Below are positions 9,042 through 18,807 of a stretch of DNA of 64,000 nucleotides, piece by piece; positions within the stretch are counted from its first letter, which is position 1, and the number at the start of each line of letters is the position of its first letter. The DNA is taken from contig JAIQGI010000022.1 of NCBI GenBank assembly GCA_020072565.1, forward strand, positions 1 through 64,000, in the 5' to 3' direction. The notes below the pieces were generated by a model, which saw nothing but the letters and a program-made list of their open reading frames with translations, was not told the origin of the DNA and did no database searches. Source of the stretch: Terriglobia bacterium (GTDB taxonomy: Bacteria; Acidobacteriota; UBA6911). Made by a program: the position numbers and the translations under genes.

Positions 9042-9480
9042 CGATGTACCTCTTGAAGGCTAAGAATTTTTCCATCCAGTTGCGGCAGTTCGGAAACAAC
9101 CTCTCAGGCACCGGGGCGCACCCTACGATGCATGAATGCTGGGATCTGCTGACGGGCTAAAGCCCGTGCCCCCTGAACTCTACCTAAGAGCCAGAGTTAG
9201 TGCCGGCATGTTTCTGCCCGTCAAGTTACACCAGTCATTTTCGAAGCGGAGCTTAGCATAGCTGAGCCGCACCAGGATCGGTAGTCTGTTTTTCTATGCT
9301 GAACCGATAATCATCGGTTGCGGCTGCGAATAAAATGTCGGGATATTATATGTAGGTGGTCTGCAGTTAGTCCCGATTCCTGCCGAAATTGGACGAGTCG
9401 AAAACAGTCGAAGTATGGGACGAAGACCGGGATGCCGGATCTGGTACAATCTGAACTACCACATCCCTTGAGGAGGTCGC
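9042..9480. other. divergent intergenic region with a short palindrome
   Basis: This divergent region separates the M1/S9 operon from the small secreted protein at 9481. It contains GGGCTAAAGCCC (near 9153-9164), a short palindrome of REP-like kind. A TACAAT at about 9445 could be the -10 of the plus-strand gene. No coding frame is convincing. Confidence 0.4.
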
Positions 9481-9942
9481 ATGAAAAAGTTCCTGGTACT
9501 CGTTGCCGTAATGGTGGTCACCGGCGGGCTGACGGCTCAAGCGCAGCAGCAGGCCAAGCCGGAACAAAAACCGGACACCAAAGCCGCGCCCAATGTGGCC
9601 GGCAAGTGGACGATGACGCTCGAGATGTCAATGGGAACGGGGACGCCTACGCTCGAGCTCAAGCAGGACGCGGACAAGGTCACCGGCACCTACACCGGCC
9701 GCTACGGAACCTTTGCACTCGAGGGCAAGCTCAAGGAGCGCGCCATCGAGTTCTCGGTCACGATGACCGCCGAAGATCAGTCCTTCACGATAACGTTCAC
9801 GGGCGAAATCGCCGCAGACGGCCAGACGATGAAGGGCACGGCGGCGATGGGCGAACTCGGCGATGCGACGTGGAGCGCAAAGAAGGAAAAGGGCACCGAC
9901 ACATCACTCCCTTCACCGAGCCGGGGGCGTTGGCCCATTTGA
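9481..9942 (+). CDS. small secreted beta-rich protein of unknown function
   Basis: This 153-residue protein has a clean signal peptide (1-22, 'GGLTAQAQQ') and a Lys/Gln-rich linker. A beta-rich domain (~38-138) carries 'GKWTMTLEM', 'LELKQDADKVTGTYTG' and 'FSVTMTAEDQSFTITFTGEI', a lipocalin-like small barrel pattern seen in many acidobacterial secreted proteins. The last ~15 residues ('LPSPSRGRWPI') look unlike the family and may follow a small frameshift. GAGGAGG-type Shine-Dalgarno immediately upstream supports the ATG. Confidence 0.7.
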   Translation: MKKFLVLVAVMVVTGGLTAQAQQQAKPEQKPDTKAAPNVAGKWTMTLEMSMGTGTPTLELKQDADKVTGTYTGRYGTFALEGKLKERAIEFSVTMTAEDQSFTITFTGEIAADGQTMKGTAAMGELGDATWSAKKEKGTDTSLPSPSRGRWPI

Positions 9943-10069
9943 CCAGAATCGCGGATATATCAAGGGTCAACACGCCGAACGCGAGCGCGAGATGCGGCAG
10001 AATGCGCTGCGCGGGTTGCGGTGTGCCGGCCTTGCGGGCTCCAGAGGTGGTCCAAAATTCCAGGGTGGC

Positions 10070-10486
10070 TCAGCGATAGAGAATCGGCTCTTTCCGCCAG
10101 TCCTTGTCCTTGTCGTGGCCGAATTTCGCCACGCGCGGGCAGCGCTCGCGGAGGCGCACGGACTCGAGTCCGCAATAGTAACCGCTGCTTTGCGGGTTCT
10201 TGCCGACGCATTCCAACCGCAACACGTAGGTACCCGGCTCCGGCCAGAAGTCGAGCAGGTGGAACTCCTCGCTCACGACTTTGTCGCTGTGGAAGTCCAT
10301 CGGCCTGCCGAGCCTCACGCCGTTGAGGAATGCCTGGTAGCGCCCGAAGTCGACCGACCTGGTCGCGTTCAGCAGCAGTCGCAGCGGTTCCTTTTTCTTC
10401 ACTTCGAAGGGAATCTCCAGCCAGGCGCCGGCTGCCTGGTTGGGCCGGTAGAGCAGTTGCGGGCCATCGCAAATGTTTGCCTTCAT
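10070..10486 (-). CDS. DUF2961-C-terminal-like (carbohydrate-binding-like) domain protein, possibly a fragment
   Basis: ATG at 10486 has GGAGGG upstream and opens a 138-residue protein. Its sequence 'LEIPFEVKKKEPLRLLLN', 'VDFGRYQAFLNGVRLG' and 'YVLRLECVGKNPQSSGYY' matches what I know of the C-terminal jelly-roll domain of DUF2961 and related glycoside-active proteins. No catalytic domain or signal peptide is present, so it is either a stand-alone module or the remnant of a larger gene. It is divergent from the fucosidase at 10744, and both may serve glycan use. Confidence 0.5.
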   Translation of the reverse strand: MKANICDGPQLLYRPNQAAGAWLEIPFEVKKKEPLRLLLNATRSVDFGRYQAFLNGVRLGRPMDFHSDKVVSEEFHLLDFWPEPGTYVLRLECVGKNPQSSGYYCGLESVRLRERCPRVAKFGHDKDKDWRKEPILYR

Positions 10487-10743
10487 CCTTTTGCCCTCCG
10501 AAATTTCGCTCCGCCGCCGTCCCGATTCATGGGAATCCGCCTTTCGGCGGCACGAGCACAATATCACAGACGCTGCGCCGCGAAACTCACCGTTTCATTG
10601 GCCTCGTCATGCTCCAGCCCATGGCCGCGCAGACCTTTTGGAGAAGCGCCAGGCCCGCCGCGGGCAGAACTTTTGACTTGTCCACCCGGCCCCCATCGGA
10701 TAAAAAGGAAGGCACGACTAATGATCTCCGACTGGAGACATAT

Positions 10744-12189
10744 ATGAAACATCTATCCCTGATTTCACTGTTGTTCTTGCTCTTGCTGCCAATCTCATCA
10801 GCTCAAGAATACCTTCAAAAGTATTACCCCGAAACAGACCCGCTTGTTCTCCAGCAGCTCGAGAAATGGCAAAATATAAAGTTCGGCCTGTTGATGCACT
10901 GGGGCCCATACAGTCAATGGGGCGTGGTCGAATCATGGTCCATCTGCTCCGAAGACGAAAGCTGGTGCAAAAGGAACAATCCGAACTATGTCGAGTATAA
11001 AAAACAGTACGAAGATCTGAAGAAAACCTTCAATCCTACGAAATTTGATCCTGAAAAATGGGCGCAGGCCGCAAAAGAGGCCGGGATGCGCTACGTGGTG
11101 TTCACCACCAAGCATCACGACGGTTTCTCCATGTTCGACACAAAACAGACCGATTATAAGATCACCGATCCCGCATGTGCTTTCAGCACCAATGCGAGAG
11201 CCAATATCACAAAAGCAATATTCAACGCTTTCCGCGAGCAAGGATTTATGATCGGCGCATATTTTTCCAAGCCGGACTGGCACAATGAAAACTATTGGTG
11301 GCCGAATTTCGCAACGCCGGACCGCAATGTCAATTATGATATTAAGAAATATCCCGAGCGCTGGAAGCAATTTGTCGAGTTCACTCACCAGCAAATCCTG
11401 GAACTGATGACGGACTATGGGCGCATTGACATCCTCTGGCTCGATGGCGGCTGGGTGCGTGTCAAGACAGATGATGAAATTCGAGAAGCGATGCTTAGCG
11501 CAAGATATGCGACCCGCCCTCAGAGTCAGGATATTGATATGCCGGGCCTCGTTCGGAAGGCAAGGGAGAAGCAACCCGGCTTGATTGTTGTGGATCGGGC
11601 AGTCGAAGGCCCATATCAGAATTATCTTACGCCGGAAAATCAAGTTCCCGGAAAACTTCTCCCCTATCCGTGGGAATCCTGCATAATCATGGGCGGCGGA
11701 TGGAGCTACGCATTCAATGCCAGGTATAAAAGCACTCACGTGCTGGTGAACCTGCTTGTCGATATCGTCTCGAAGGGAGGGAATCTCCTGCTGAACATTG
11801 CGCCCTCTCCGGAAGGAACCTGGGATGATGCGGCATACCAACGGCTGGAGGAACTCGGTGCGTGGATGAGGGTCAATGAGCAGGCAATCTACAATTCACG
11901 CCCTCTGGCACCGTATCGCGAGGGGAAAATCTGTTTCACTCAGTTGAAAGATGGCACGGCCTATGCGATCTATCTCGCAGATGAAAATGAGAAGACACTG
12001 CCGGCGCGCATCACACTGTCAGCCGTCTCCCCGGCGCCGAATGCGAACCTTTCCCTTCTCGGCACAAGAGAAAGTCTGAAATGGGAAAAGACCGGTAATG
12101 AACTGTCGATTCTTATTCCGGAATCGGTTCAGATGAACCCGCCGTGCGAGCATGCGTGGGTGATAAAGATCTCAGCTTTGGGGAAATAG
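10744..12189 (+). CDS. secreted alpha-L-fucosidase, GH29
   Basis: The real start is ATG 10744, which opens a signal peptide ('LLFLLLLPISSAQ') of a 481-residue protein; the longer open frame upstream is not coding. The GH29 catalytic barrel is recognisable: 'FGLLMHWGPYSQWGV' at the start, 'YVVFTTKHHDGFSMFDT' in the middle, and the nucleophile Asp in 'IDILWLDGGW'. GH29 enzymes hydrolyse terminal alpha-L-fucosyl residues with retention. A short beta-sandwich C-terminus completes it. With its signal peptide it should act in the periplasm or outside, on fucosylated glycans. Confidence 0.92.
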   Translation: MKHLSLISLLFLLLLPISSAQEYLQKYYPETDPLVLQQLEKWQNIKFGLLMHWGPYSQWGVVESWSICSEDESWCKRNNPNYVEYKKQYEDLKKTFNPTKFDPEKWAQAAKEAGMRYVVFTTKHHDGFSMFDTKQTDYKITDPACAFSTNARANITKAIFNAFREQGFMIGAYFSKPDWHNENYWWPNFATPDRNVNYDIKKYPERWKQFVEFTHQQILELMTDYGRIDILWLDGGWVRVKTDDEIREAMLSARYATRPQSQDIDMPGLVRKAREKQPGLIVVDRAVEGPYQNYLTPENQVPGKLLPYPWESCIIMGGGWSYAFNARYKSTHVLVNLLVDIVSKGGNLLLNIAPSPEGTWDDAAYQRLEELGAWMRVNEQAIYNSRPLAPYREGKICFTQLKDGTAYAIYLADENEKTLPARITLSAVSPAPNANLSLLGTRESLKWEKTGNELSILIPESVQMNPPCEHAWVIKISALGK

Positions 12190-12465
12190 CCGGATCCGCT
12201 TCAACTCTGCGCCCGCAAGCCCGGGGCTGCGTGTCCGGCCGGGACCGCTTCCCCGCAGTCAAGGGATATAGCCGCGACTATTCATGAGTATGCGAACAAG
12301 ATGCATTTTTGGAGGCGGAAAAACGCCGACGGCTCAGCCTTGGTCGGCGTGCAGGAGCTTTTCACGGGCGTGAGCTTGTGCTTCATGAATAATTCAGATA
12401 GAGGCGCTTCCCACGCAGCTGGCACAGAGATTCCATGAATGGGATTGCTGAATGCCTGGTTCAGA

Positions 12466-13176
12466 TCACTGCTTTCTGCCTGCGACCTTCCGGTTCTGCC
12501 AGTAGGAATCGCCTTCAGCGCGGAGCCGGTCCAGAACCTGTTGCATCTCGTGATGCTTGGCGCGTTGGGCCTCTTCATCTGCATCGGGAGGCACCCAGAT
12601 AAGCGGAGCTCTAAGGATCAGCACGCGGCTGAAGGGGGCGGGTATCTGGAAATGGTCCCAGCTGTTCAACTGCAAATAGCGGTTTGCCGAAACGTGAAAA
12701 CAGAAGATAGGGCACCCTGTCTTCCTGGCCAGGATCACCGGACCGAGCTTGGCTTCGTAACGCGGTCCGCGCGGGCCATCAACGGTGAACGCCACATCCC
12801 GGCCGCCGGCAAGATGGCGGGCCATTTCGGCCAGGGCCCGCAGGCCGCCGCGGGAACTGGATCCGCGGGCGGCGCCATATCCGTGCATGTGAATAAAACG
12901 GGCGATATACTCCCCGTCGAAATTCATCGAGGTCATCACCACGATCCCACGCTTGCGATAGTACCAGGTGCTCGGCAGGATGCGTCCGTGCCAGAATGTG
13001 AAAATGACCCGCTTCCCGCGATCGTAGGCTTCCTGCCGGCAATCCTCTCCCCTGGATTCCCAGCGCAGGGTCCTTCCGATCAGGTAGACCGCACAGAACC
13101 CGATGTACTGCATGCACCAGATCTGGAAGCGCTGCCAGCGCGTGAATGCTTTTTCCTGCGAAGAAGCCTCGCTCAT
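12466..13176 (-). CDS. DUF374 family lysophospholipid/lipid-A-type acyltransferase
   Basis: This 236-residue protein has an N-terminal hydrophobic segment, then 'VIFTFWHGRILP' (the H-x4-D-like region of this family) and 'SSRGGLRALAEMARHLAGG'. 'DVAFTVDGPRGPRYEAK' follows and is diagnostic of DUF374. Proteins of this family are predicted acyltransferases, often encoded beside Kdo transferase. Here waaA ends about 110 nt upstream on the same strand, so a role in lipid A or LPS core assembly at the inner membrane is likely. Confidence 0.8.
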   Translation of the reverse strand: MSEASSQEKAFTRWQRFQIWCMQYIGFCAVYLIGRTLRWESRGEDCRQEAYDRGKRVIFTFWHGRILPSTWYYRKRGIVVMTSMNFDGEYIARFIHMHGYGAARGSSSRGGLRALAEMARHLAGGRDVAFTVDGPRGPRYEAKLGPVILARKTGCPIFCFHVSANRYLQLNSWDHFQIPAPFSRVLILRAPLIWVPPDADEEAQRAKHHEMQQVLDRLRAEGDSYWQNRKVAGRKQ

Positions 13177-13285
13177 CCTGGTTCCGAAAAGGTGATCCTG
13201 GGTTCTTGCCGATGCGCCATTCCCGCCGCTGTGAGCCTGATTCTACCCGGCATCGTCAGCAGTCACGATACGATCTAAGAAGCTT

Positions 13286-14653
13286 TCAGGTCAAACGGAT
13301 GCATGAAGACCGGGGAGTCGGCGGCACGGAACGCAGTGAGCGCAAGCCGGGTATAAGGTTGTCCGGCTCGCCGCACTCCAGAATTTCCGCGATGGCATCC
13401 ACCGTCCTCTGCGTCGCGCCGGAACTCTGCACAATGACCTGCCGCGCGTGTTCGGCAATCTCGCGCCGCCGATCCGGCCCGGCGAGCAATTCCTCCAGCG
13501 CCATGCTCAATTCGTTCTCGTCGCGCACCTGAACCGCGCCGCCGGCTCGAACAAATGCTTCCGCCACCGCTTCGAAGTTCTGCATCCGCGGCCCGAACAA
13601 CACGGGCGCCCCGGCTGCCGCCGCCTCGATGATGTTTTGCCCGCCACGGCCGCGCAGGCTCTTGCCGACGAAAATCAACGTTGCCGCCTCGTAAAACGCC
13701 TTCAGTTCCCCCGTCGTGTTCAGCAACACACAATCTGCGCCCCGCCGCGGCGGCTCTGTCCGCAACGCCACGTTCAACCCGCGCCGATGCGCGAGGGCCA
13801 GCACCTGTTTGGCCCGCTCCGGGTGTCGCGGGGCAACGACCAGAAACAACTCCGGAAACTTCGTCCGCAGCCGCCGCAAGACGCGAAACACGATTTCCTC
13901 CTCGCCCCAGTGCGTGCTGCCGCATACCCAGATCGGCCGGGATGCATCTGCGCCACAGGCATGGAGAAACCGCAGCGCCTGCTCCGAATTGGCGGCAGGT
14001 TTCTGCGCTTCGTCAAACTTCATGCTCCCGGTCACGCGCAACGCATCCTGGTGCACACCCAATTGATAATGGCGCTCCGCGTCCTGCGGTCCCTGAGCGC
14101 AGACCAGATCAAACGAGCGATAGATACTCCGGCTCAGAACGCCCAACCGGTGATATGTGCAGAACGATTTCTGCGACATACGGCCGTTGACTATGCCCAC
14201 CGGGACGCCATAACGACGTGCGGTCAGGACCAGCGTCGGCCAGATATCTCTTTCAACGATCAGCAGCATTCGCGGCCTCAACAGCCTCATCGCCCGGCGC
14301 GTACACAGGTAGAAATCGACGGGAAAATAGAGGACCAGCACCCCCGCCGGTACACTCTTGAGGGCCAAGGCGCGCCCGGTGCTCGTCGTCGTGGTCAGCG
14401 CAATCTGCGAGTCCGGCCAGCGCCTGTGCAGCTGTTCAATCAACAGCAGCGCCACGCGGGTTTCGCCCACGCTGCATGCTTCGACCCACAGATAATTGCC
14501 GCCCGCCGCCTGCCGCCGCACCTCCGCCGAGTAAAAGCCGAACCGCTCCCAGAACCGGCGTGCCACGTTGCTGGTACGGAAGACCTTCGTCAGGTACCAC
14601 GGCAACATCAGCACCGAAAAAATAATGAACAGGATCTGGAATAGGAAGAGCAT
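13286..14653 (-). CDS. waaA: 3-deoxy-D-manno-octulosonic acid (Kdo) transferase
   Basis: This protein of about 455 residues has an N-terminal membrane anchor ('LFLFQILFIIFSVLMLP') and the GT30 domain. The catalytic-base Glu is in 'WVEACSVGETRVA'. Further GT30 landmarks are 'IVERDIWPTL' (usually ETELWP), 'GIVNGRMSQKSF' and 'GSTHWGEEE', and the C-terminal GT-B half has 'GGQNIIEAAAAGAPVLFGP'. WaaA transfers Kdo from CMP-Kdo to lipid IVA. I chose ATG 14653 because it begins at the anchor; an upstream TTG at 14683 is possible. The C-terminal ~20 residues look unconserved. It forms a probable pair with the DUF374 gene. Confidence 0.88.
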   Translation of the reverse strand: MLFLFQILFIIFSVLMLPWYLTKVFRTSNVARRFWERFGFYSAEVRRQAAGGNYLWVEACSVGETRVALLLIEQLHRRWPDSQIALTTTTSTGRALALKSVPAGVLVLYFPVDFYLCTRRAMRLLRPRMLLIVERDIWPTLVLTARRYGVPVGIVNGRMSQKSFCTYHRLGVLSRSIYRSFDLVCAQGPQDAERHYQLGVHQDALRVTGSMKFDEAQKPAANSEQALRFLHACGADASRPIWVCGSTHWGEEEIVFRVLRRLRTKFPELFLVVAPRHPERAKQVLALAHRRGLNVALRTEPPRRGADCVLLNTTGELKAFYEAATLIFVGKSLRGRGGQNIIEAAAAGAPVLFGPRMQNFEAVAEAFVRAGGAVQVRDENELSMALEELLAGPDRRREIAEHARQVIVQSSGATQRTVDAIAEILECGEPDNLIPGLRSLRSVPPTPRSSCIRLT

Positions 14654-14840
14654 GACGCCAAGAAGCTTAGCAGAAAGCGCCAAAAGTAAAACGCGAAACG
14701 TGACGTCTGTGCCTTCGGGACCCCCGGCTCATCTCAGGATTCCGCTGTCAAAGCCCTACCCAGCGCACTATACTTAGGTTCATTCCCGAAGTTCCTCTTG
14801 ATGCAGCGCGTGAAATGCACGGTTGAAGGACTGAATCCGC

Positions 14841-15251
14841 ATGATCGGTGAGACCGTATCGCATTACAGGATCCTGGAAAAAATCGGCGGCGGTGGCATG
14901 GGTGTCGTTTACAGGGCGGAAGACACCAAGCTGAAACGCACCGTCGCCCTGAAGTTCCTCCCCGACGAGCTGTCCAGCGACCACCATGCGCTGGAGCGAT
15001 TCGTGCGCGAGGCCCAGGCGACCTCAGCATTGAATCACCCTCACATCTGCACCATCTACGACATTGACGAACATGAAGGCTGGCACTTCATTGCCATGGA
15101 GTTCTCAGAAGGGCAGACCCTGAGGCAGCGCATCCAGGGGAAACCGCTCGGCACCGGCGAGATCCTGGATCTCGCAACTCAGATTGCAGATGGGCTGAAC
15201 GCCGCGCATTCAAAAGGGATCATCCATCGGGATATCAAGCCCGCCAAATGA
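14841..15251 (+). pseudogene. serine/threonine protein kinase, N-terminal remnant
   Basis: The frame begins like bacterial Pkn kinases: '[20 protein letters not shown]' (glycine-rich loop), 'TVALKFLP' (ATP-binding Lys) and the alphaC Glu in '[16 protein letters not shown]'. The hinge and catalytic-loop start '[10 protein letters not shown]' follow, then a stop codon. The family continues 'HRDIKPANI' through the DFG and substrate regions plus, usually, a long sensor part; all of that is missing. Homology stops exactly at about 15248, right before the leader of the next gene, so this is a deletion junction. The remaining half-kinase cannot transfer phosphate. Confidence 0.8.
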
Positions 15252-15293
15252 AACAAGCATTATAAAGGGGTGCGCCCCCGTCGGAGAGCACAA

Positions 15294-18200
15294 ATGATAA
15301 TTCGTAACCGACTCGTTCTTCCTCTGCTTTTGTGTCTGTGTGCGGCGCTGCTGGTCGCTTCCGCTCTTCCTTCTGCCGCTGAGGTTTCGCCGGTCAAGGC
15401 ATGGCAGGAGAATATCGTGATTCCGACGTACGAGGTCGGGCCGCCTGAGCGCAACCCGTTGTTCTTCTTCGGGCGGCAATCCCAGGGAGCCCAGGCGCCG
15501 GTATACCCCTATCCGATGTACGACACGCTCACGGGCAGGAAAGCAGACAAGACCTACCAGGCGGTCTATCTGGAGAACGAGTACATCCGCATCGGCATAT
15601 TACCCGAAGTCGGCGGCCGCATCTTCGAGGGTTTGGACAAGACCAACAACTACAATTTCATCTACCGCCAGCACGTGATCAAACCCGCCCTGATCAGCAT
15701 TATCGGCGCCTGGATTTCCGGAGGGATGGAGTGGAACATCCCGCACCATCACCGCGCGACAACCTTCCTCCCGGTGCAATACAAGATCGAGCAAGGCGGA
15801 GACGGCGCCAAAACCGTCTGGGTAGGCGAACTGGAATTGCGACAACGCATGCGCTGGGCGGTCGGCTACACGCTGAGGCCCGGCAAGGGCTACCTGGAAG
15901 CACAAGTGCGCATCTTGAATCGTGTCCCCGAACCGAACACCATGTTGTGTTTTGCCACTCTGGCCGTTCACGTGAACGACAACTACCAGGTCATCTTCCC
16001 GCCGGGCACGCAGTTCGGCACCGGCCACTCGAAGCGCACATTCACCAAGTGGCCGGTCAACGATGCCAATGTTGACGTCAGCTGGTGGAAGAACCACCCC
16101 TCTTCGGTCTCGATCTTCGCCTGGAACTACCAGGACGATTTCTTTGCCGGCTATGACCACGGCAAAGAGGCAGGGACGATGAGCGTCGCCGACCACCATG
16201 TCGTGCCGGGCAAGAAGTTCTTTGAATGGGGCGCCGGCGCCGGTGGCCGCGCGTGGGACCAGACTCTGACTGACACCGACGGCCCCTACATCGAGCTCAT
16301 GGCCGGCGCCTACTCGGACAATCAGCCTGACTACAGCTGGCTGCAGCCTTACGAAGTGAGGTCGTTTTCCATGAATTACTATCCCTTCCGGGACATTGGC
16401 GGGGTGAAGAAGGCCAACCTGGACGCGGCAGTGAACCTAGACATGGCCGACGGCACCGCCCGGATGGGCTTCTACACCACCTCCGCCCATGCGGCGGCCA
16501 AAGTCATGCTGAGAGCCGGACAAAAGATTCTGCTCCAGGAGACGGTAGCCATCAACCCGGGCAAACCTTACACCAGGCGGGTCCCAGTCCCTGCCGGCAT
16601 CGACGAGCACGATCTCGTCGCCTCGCTGGCAGATGGCAGCAAGGAACTCGTTTCCTATTCCCCCATCCGCTTGCACCCGGAACCAATGCCGAAGGGCGTG
16701 ACACCCCCGGCAGCTCCGGCGGACGTCAAGACCAACGAAGAGCTGTACCTGATCGGTCTGCGCGCGCAGCAGTTCCACGACCCGAATATCGATCCCGAGA
16801 CATACTGGGAAGAGGCGCTGCGTCGCGATCCGGGGGACGCCCGCGTCAACACCGCGCTCGGTATCACCGCCTTTAAAGAAGCAAGGTACGAAGACGCAGA
16901 GAAGCGCTTGCGCAAGGCGTTGGAGCGGCTCACGGACCAGTACACAACCCCGAAAGATGCTGAGGCGTTTTTCTATCTTGCGGCCACTCTGAAGGCGCAG
17001 GGCAAGACCGACGAGGCCTGCTCGAATTTCTACAAGGCCACCTGGAGCCAGGCATGGAAGGCAGCCGGTTACTTCTCCCTGGCAGAAATCGCGGCCGGAC
17101 GCGGTGACATGCCGGCCGCCCTCGACCTCATCGACCGTGCGATCGACTCGAATGCATTGAACATCAGGGCCCAGAACCTGAAAGCTGCCGTGTTGCGCCA
17201 CCTGGGACGCACACGGGAGGCGCTGCAGGTGCTGGCCTCAGCCGCGCACAAGGCCGATCCGCTCGACGTGCGCTCCATGGCGGAATTCTGGCTGGCATCC
17301 AGAAACCTCGCAGCGGCAATGACCCTGGCTTCCACGATGAATGAACATCCCGCGACCGCACAGGAGACGGCCGCCGAGTATCTCAACTCCGGCCTCTGGC
17401 AGGACGGAACGGATATCCTGCTGCGGATGACCGCCACTGCCCCCGACAAGGCCAGGATCAATCCCATGGTCTACTATTATCTAGGCTATTTTGCGGGGAA
17501 GCTGGGACAAACGCAAAAGGCGTCCGAGTACTACAGGCTGGCCGAGACGATGCCTCCTGACTACGCCTTCCCCTTCCAGAGCGAGGCCATCGAAGTGCTT
17601 CGGACCGCGATCAGGGCAAATCCCCGCGACGCACGAGCGCCCTACTATCTCGGGAATGTGCTGTACGACTGGCAGCCTGAGGAGGCCACCAGGATGTGGG
17701 AGGCTTCCGTCGCGCTCGACGCTTCGTTCTCGATCGTTCATCGCAATCTGGCAACGGCTTATATGCATCAGAGGTCGGGGACCAGCCTCGCCAAGGCCAT
17801 CGTGGAACTCGAGAAGGCGGTTGCGCTCGACCCCAAGTACGCCCTGCACTTTATGGAACTGGATGAACTCTACGAGCAGGCCGGCGTTCCCATCGAGAAG
17901 CGGCTCCCTCTTTTCGAAGAGAACGCGGCCGTGGTCGCGCAGCGGGATGACGCTCAAAACCGCGCCGTGGGTCTCAAAGTGGCCGGGGGCAAGTATGACG
18001 AGGCCATCAGGATGATGACGGGACGGAAGTTCGCGGTCGCGGAGGGCACCAATCTGAACGTGGCCGAGCACTGGATGGATGCGCACATTCTCAGGGCTCA
18101 GCAGAACATCGCGGCCAGGCGTTTCGAGGAGGCGCTGGCGGATATACAGATGGCCGTCACGTTGCCCCCAAACCTGCCGGCGAGCGGGTTCGGCAGCAGC

Positions 18201-18680
18201 GGCGGAGCGGGTGGCCGCAGCATAGAGGTCGCCTTCTGGACCGGCATCGCCTATGAGGGGATGGGCAACCATGACAAGGCTGCCGAGTCATGGAACAGGG
18301 CGATATCATCGGTTTCGTCCGGAACCGGCCGGCGCGGCGGAGCCGGGATTGCCACGGCTGCAGTCGGCGTTCAATCCTACTACCTGGCACTATCCCTCCG
18401 GAAACTCGGCCAGGAAGACCAAGCCAAGGCGTTGTTCCAGAGCCTCGTCGAGTCCGGACAGAGAACGCTCCAGCAGCCGCCGTCCAATATCGCCGGGGGG
18501 CGAGGCGGAGCAGGCCGTCAGCAGTCTCCGCGAACTCGATTGGCCAATGCCCACTACCTCGCTGGACTTGGCTTCCTTGGGCTGAACGACCTGGTTAAGG
18601 CGAAGACCGAACTGGCCGAGGCGGTTCAGGCTAACCCGGATCTCGTGGGCGCCAGGGCCGCCTTGGCCGCGCTCAAGTAG
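15294..18680 (+). CDS. secreted DUF5107 + tetratricopeptide-repeat protein
   Basis: ATG 15294 has GGAGAG upstream and begins a signal peptide ('LVASALPSAAE'), so I prefer it to GTG 15270. The protein has 1128 residues. Roughly 30-400 form a DUF5107 domain of galactose-mutarotase-like fold ('YIRIGILPEVGGRIFEGLDK', 'GGMEWNIPHHHRATTF'). The rest is a long array of TPR units, for example 'DARVNTALGITAFKEARYED' and later ones. DUF5107-TPR proteins probably bind or process carbohydrates, but no reaction is established. Three Gly/Arg-rich inserts interrupt the TPR part near the C-terminus (~18178-18230, 18320-18350, 18485-18520). Confidence 0.8.
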   Translation: MIIRNRLVLPLLLCLCAALLVASALPSAAEVSPVKAWQENIVIPTYEVGPPERNPLFFFGRQSQGAQAPVYPYPMYDTLTGRKADKTYQAVYLENEYIRIGILPEVGGRIFEGLDKTNNYNFIYRQHVIKPALISIIGAWISGGMEWNIPHHHRATTFLPVQYKIEQGGDGAKTVWVGELELRQRMRWAVGYTLRPGKGYLEAQVRILNRVPEPNTMLCFATLAVHVNDNYQVIFPPGTQFGTGHSKRTFTKWPVNDANVDVSWWKNHPSSVSIFAWNYQDDFFAGYDHGKEAGTMSVADHHVVPGKKFFEWGAGAGGRAWDQTLTDTDGPYIELMAGAYSDNQPDYSWLQPYEVRSFSMNYYPFRDIGGVKKANLDAAVNLDMADGTARMGFYTTSAHAAAKVMLRAGQKILLQETVAINPGKPYTRRVPVPAGIDEHDLVASLADGSKELVSYSPIRLHPEPMPKGVTPPAAPADVKTNEELYLIGLRAQQFHDPNIDPETYWEEALRRDPGDARVNTALGITAFKEARYEDAEKRLRKALERLTDQYTTPKDAEAFFYLAATLKAQGKTDEACSNFYKATWSQAWKAAGYFSLAEIAAGRGDMPAALDLIDRAIDSNALNIRAQNLKAAVLRHLGRTREALQVLASAAHKADPLDVRSMAEFWLASRNLAAAMTLASTMNEHPATAQETAAEYLNSGLWQDGTDILLRMTATAPDKARINPMVYYYLGYFAGKLGQTQKASEYYRLAETMPPDYAFPFQSEAIEVLRTAIRANPRDARAPYYLGNVLYDWQPEEATRMWEASVALDASFSIVHRNLATAYMHQRSGTSLAKAIVELEKAVALDPKYALHFMELDELYEQAGVPIEKRLPLFEENAAVVAQRDDAQNRAVGLKVAGGKYDEAIRMMTGRKFAVAEGTNLNVAEHWMDAHILRAQQNIAARRFEEALADIQMAVTLPPNLPASGFGSSGGAGGRSIEVAFWTGIAYEGMGNHDKAAESWNRAISSVSSGTGRRGGAGIATAAVGVQSYYLALSLRKLGQEDQAKALFQSLVESGQRTLQQPPSNIAGGRGGAGRQQSPRTRLANAHYLAGLGFLGLNDLVKAKTELAEAVQANPDLVGARAALAALK

Positions 18681-18807
18681 GAGGGCCCGACGGAACCGGC
18701 ATGCGACCGCAATCTCTTTCCGGCAGAGTCGCCAGGTCCTCTCGCAGAGTTCCAATCAACACGACCGTCAGCCTGAACGTCGGTTCGATGCAGCCCAGCC
18801 TGCGAGC

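Noticed and set aside
13448-14644. Long plus-strand open frame (398 codons) opposite waaA
   Set aside because: Arg/Pro/Gln-rich shadow of the Kdo transferase gene; no start signal, no domain, and the minus-strand product is a clear family member.
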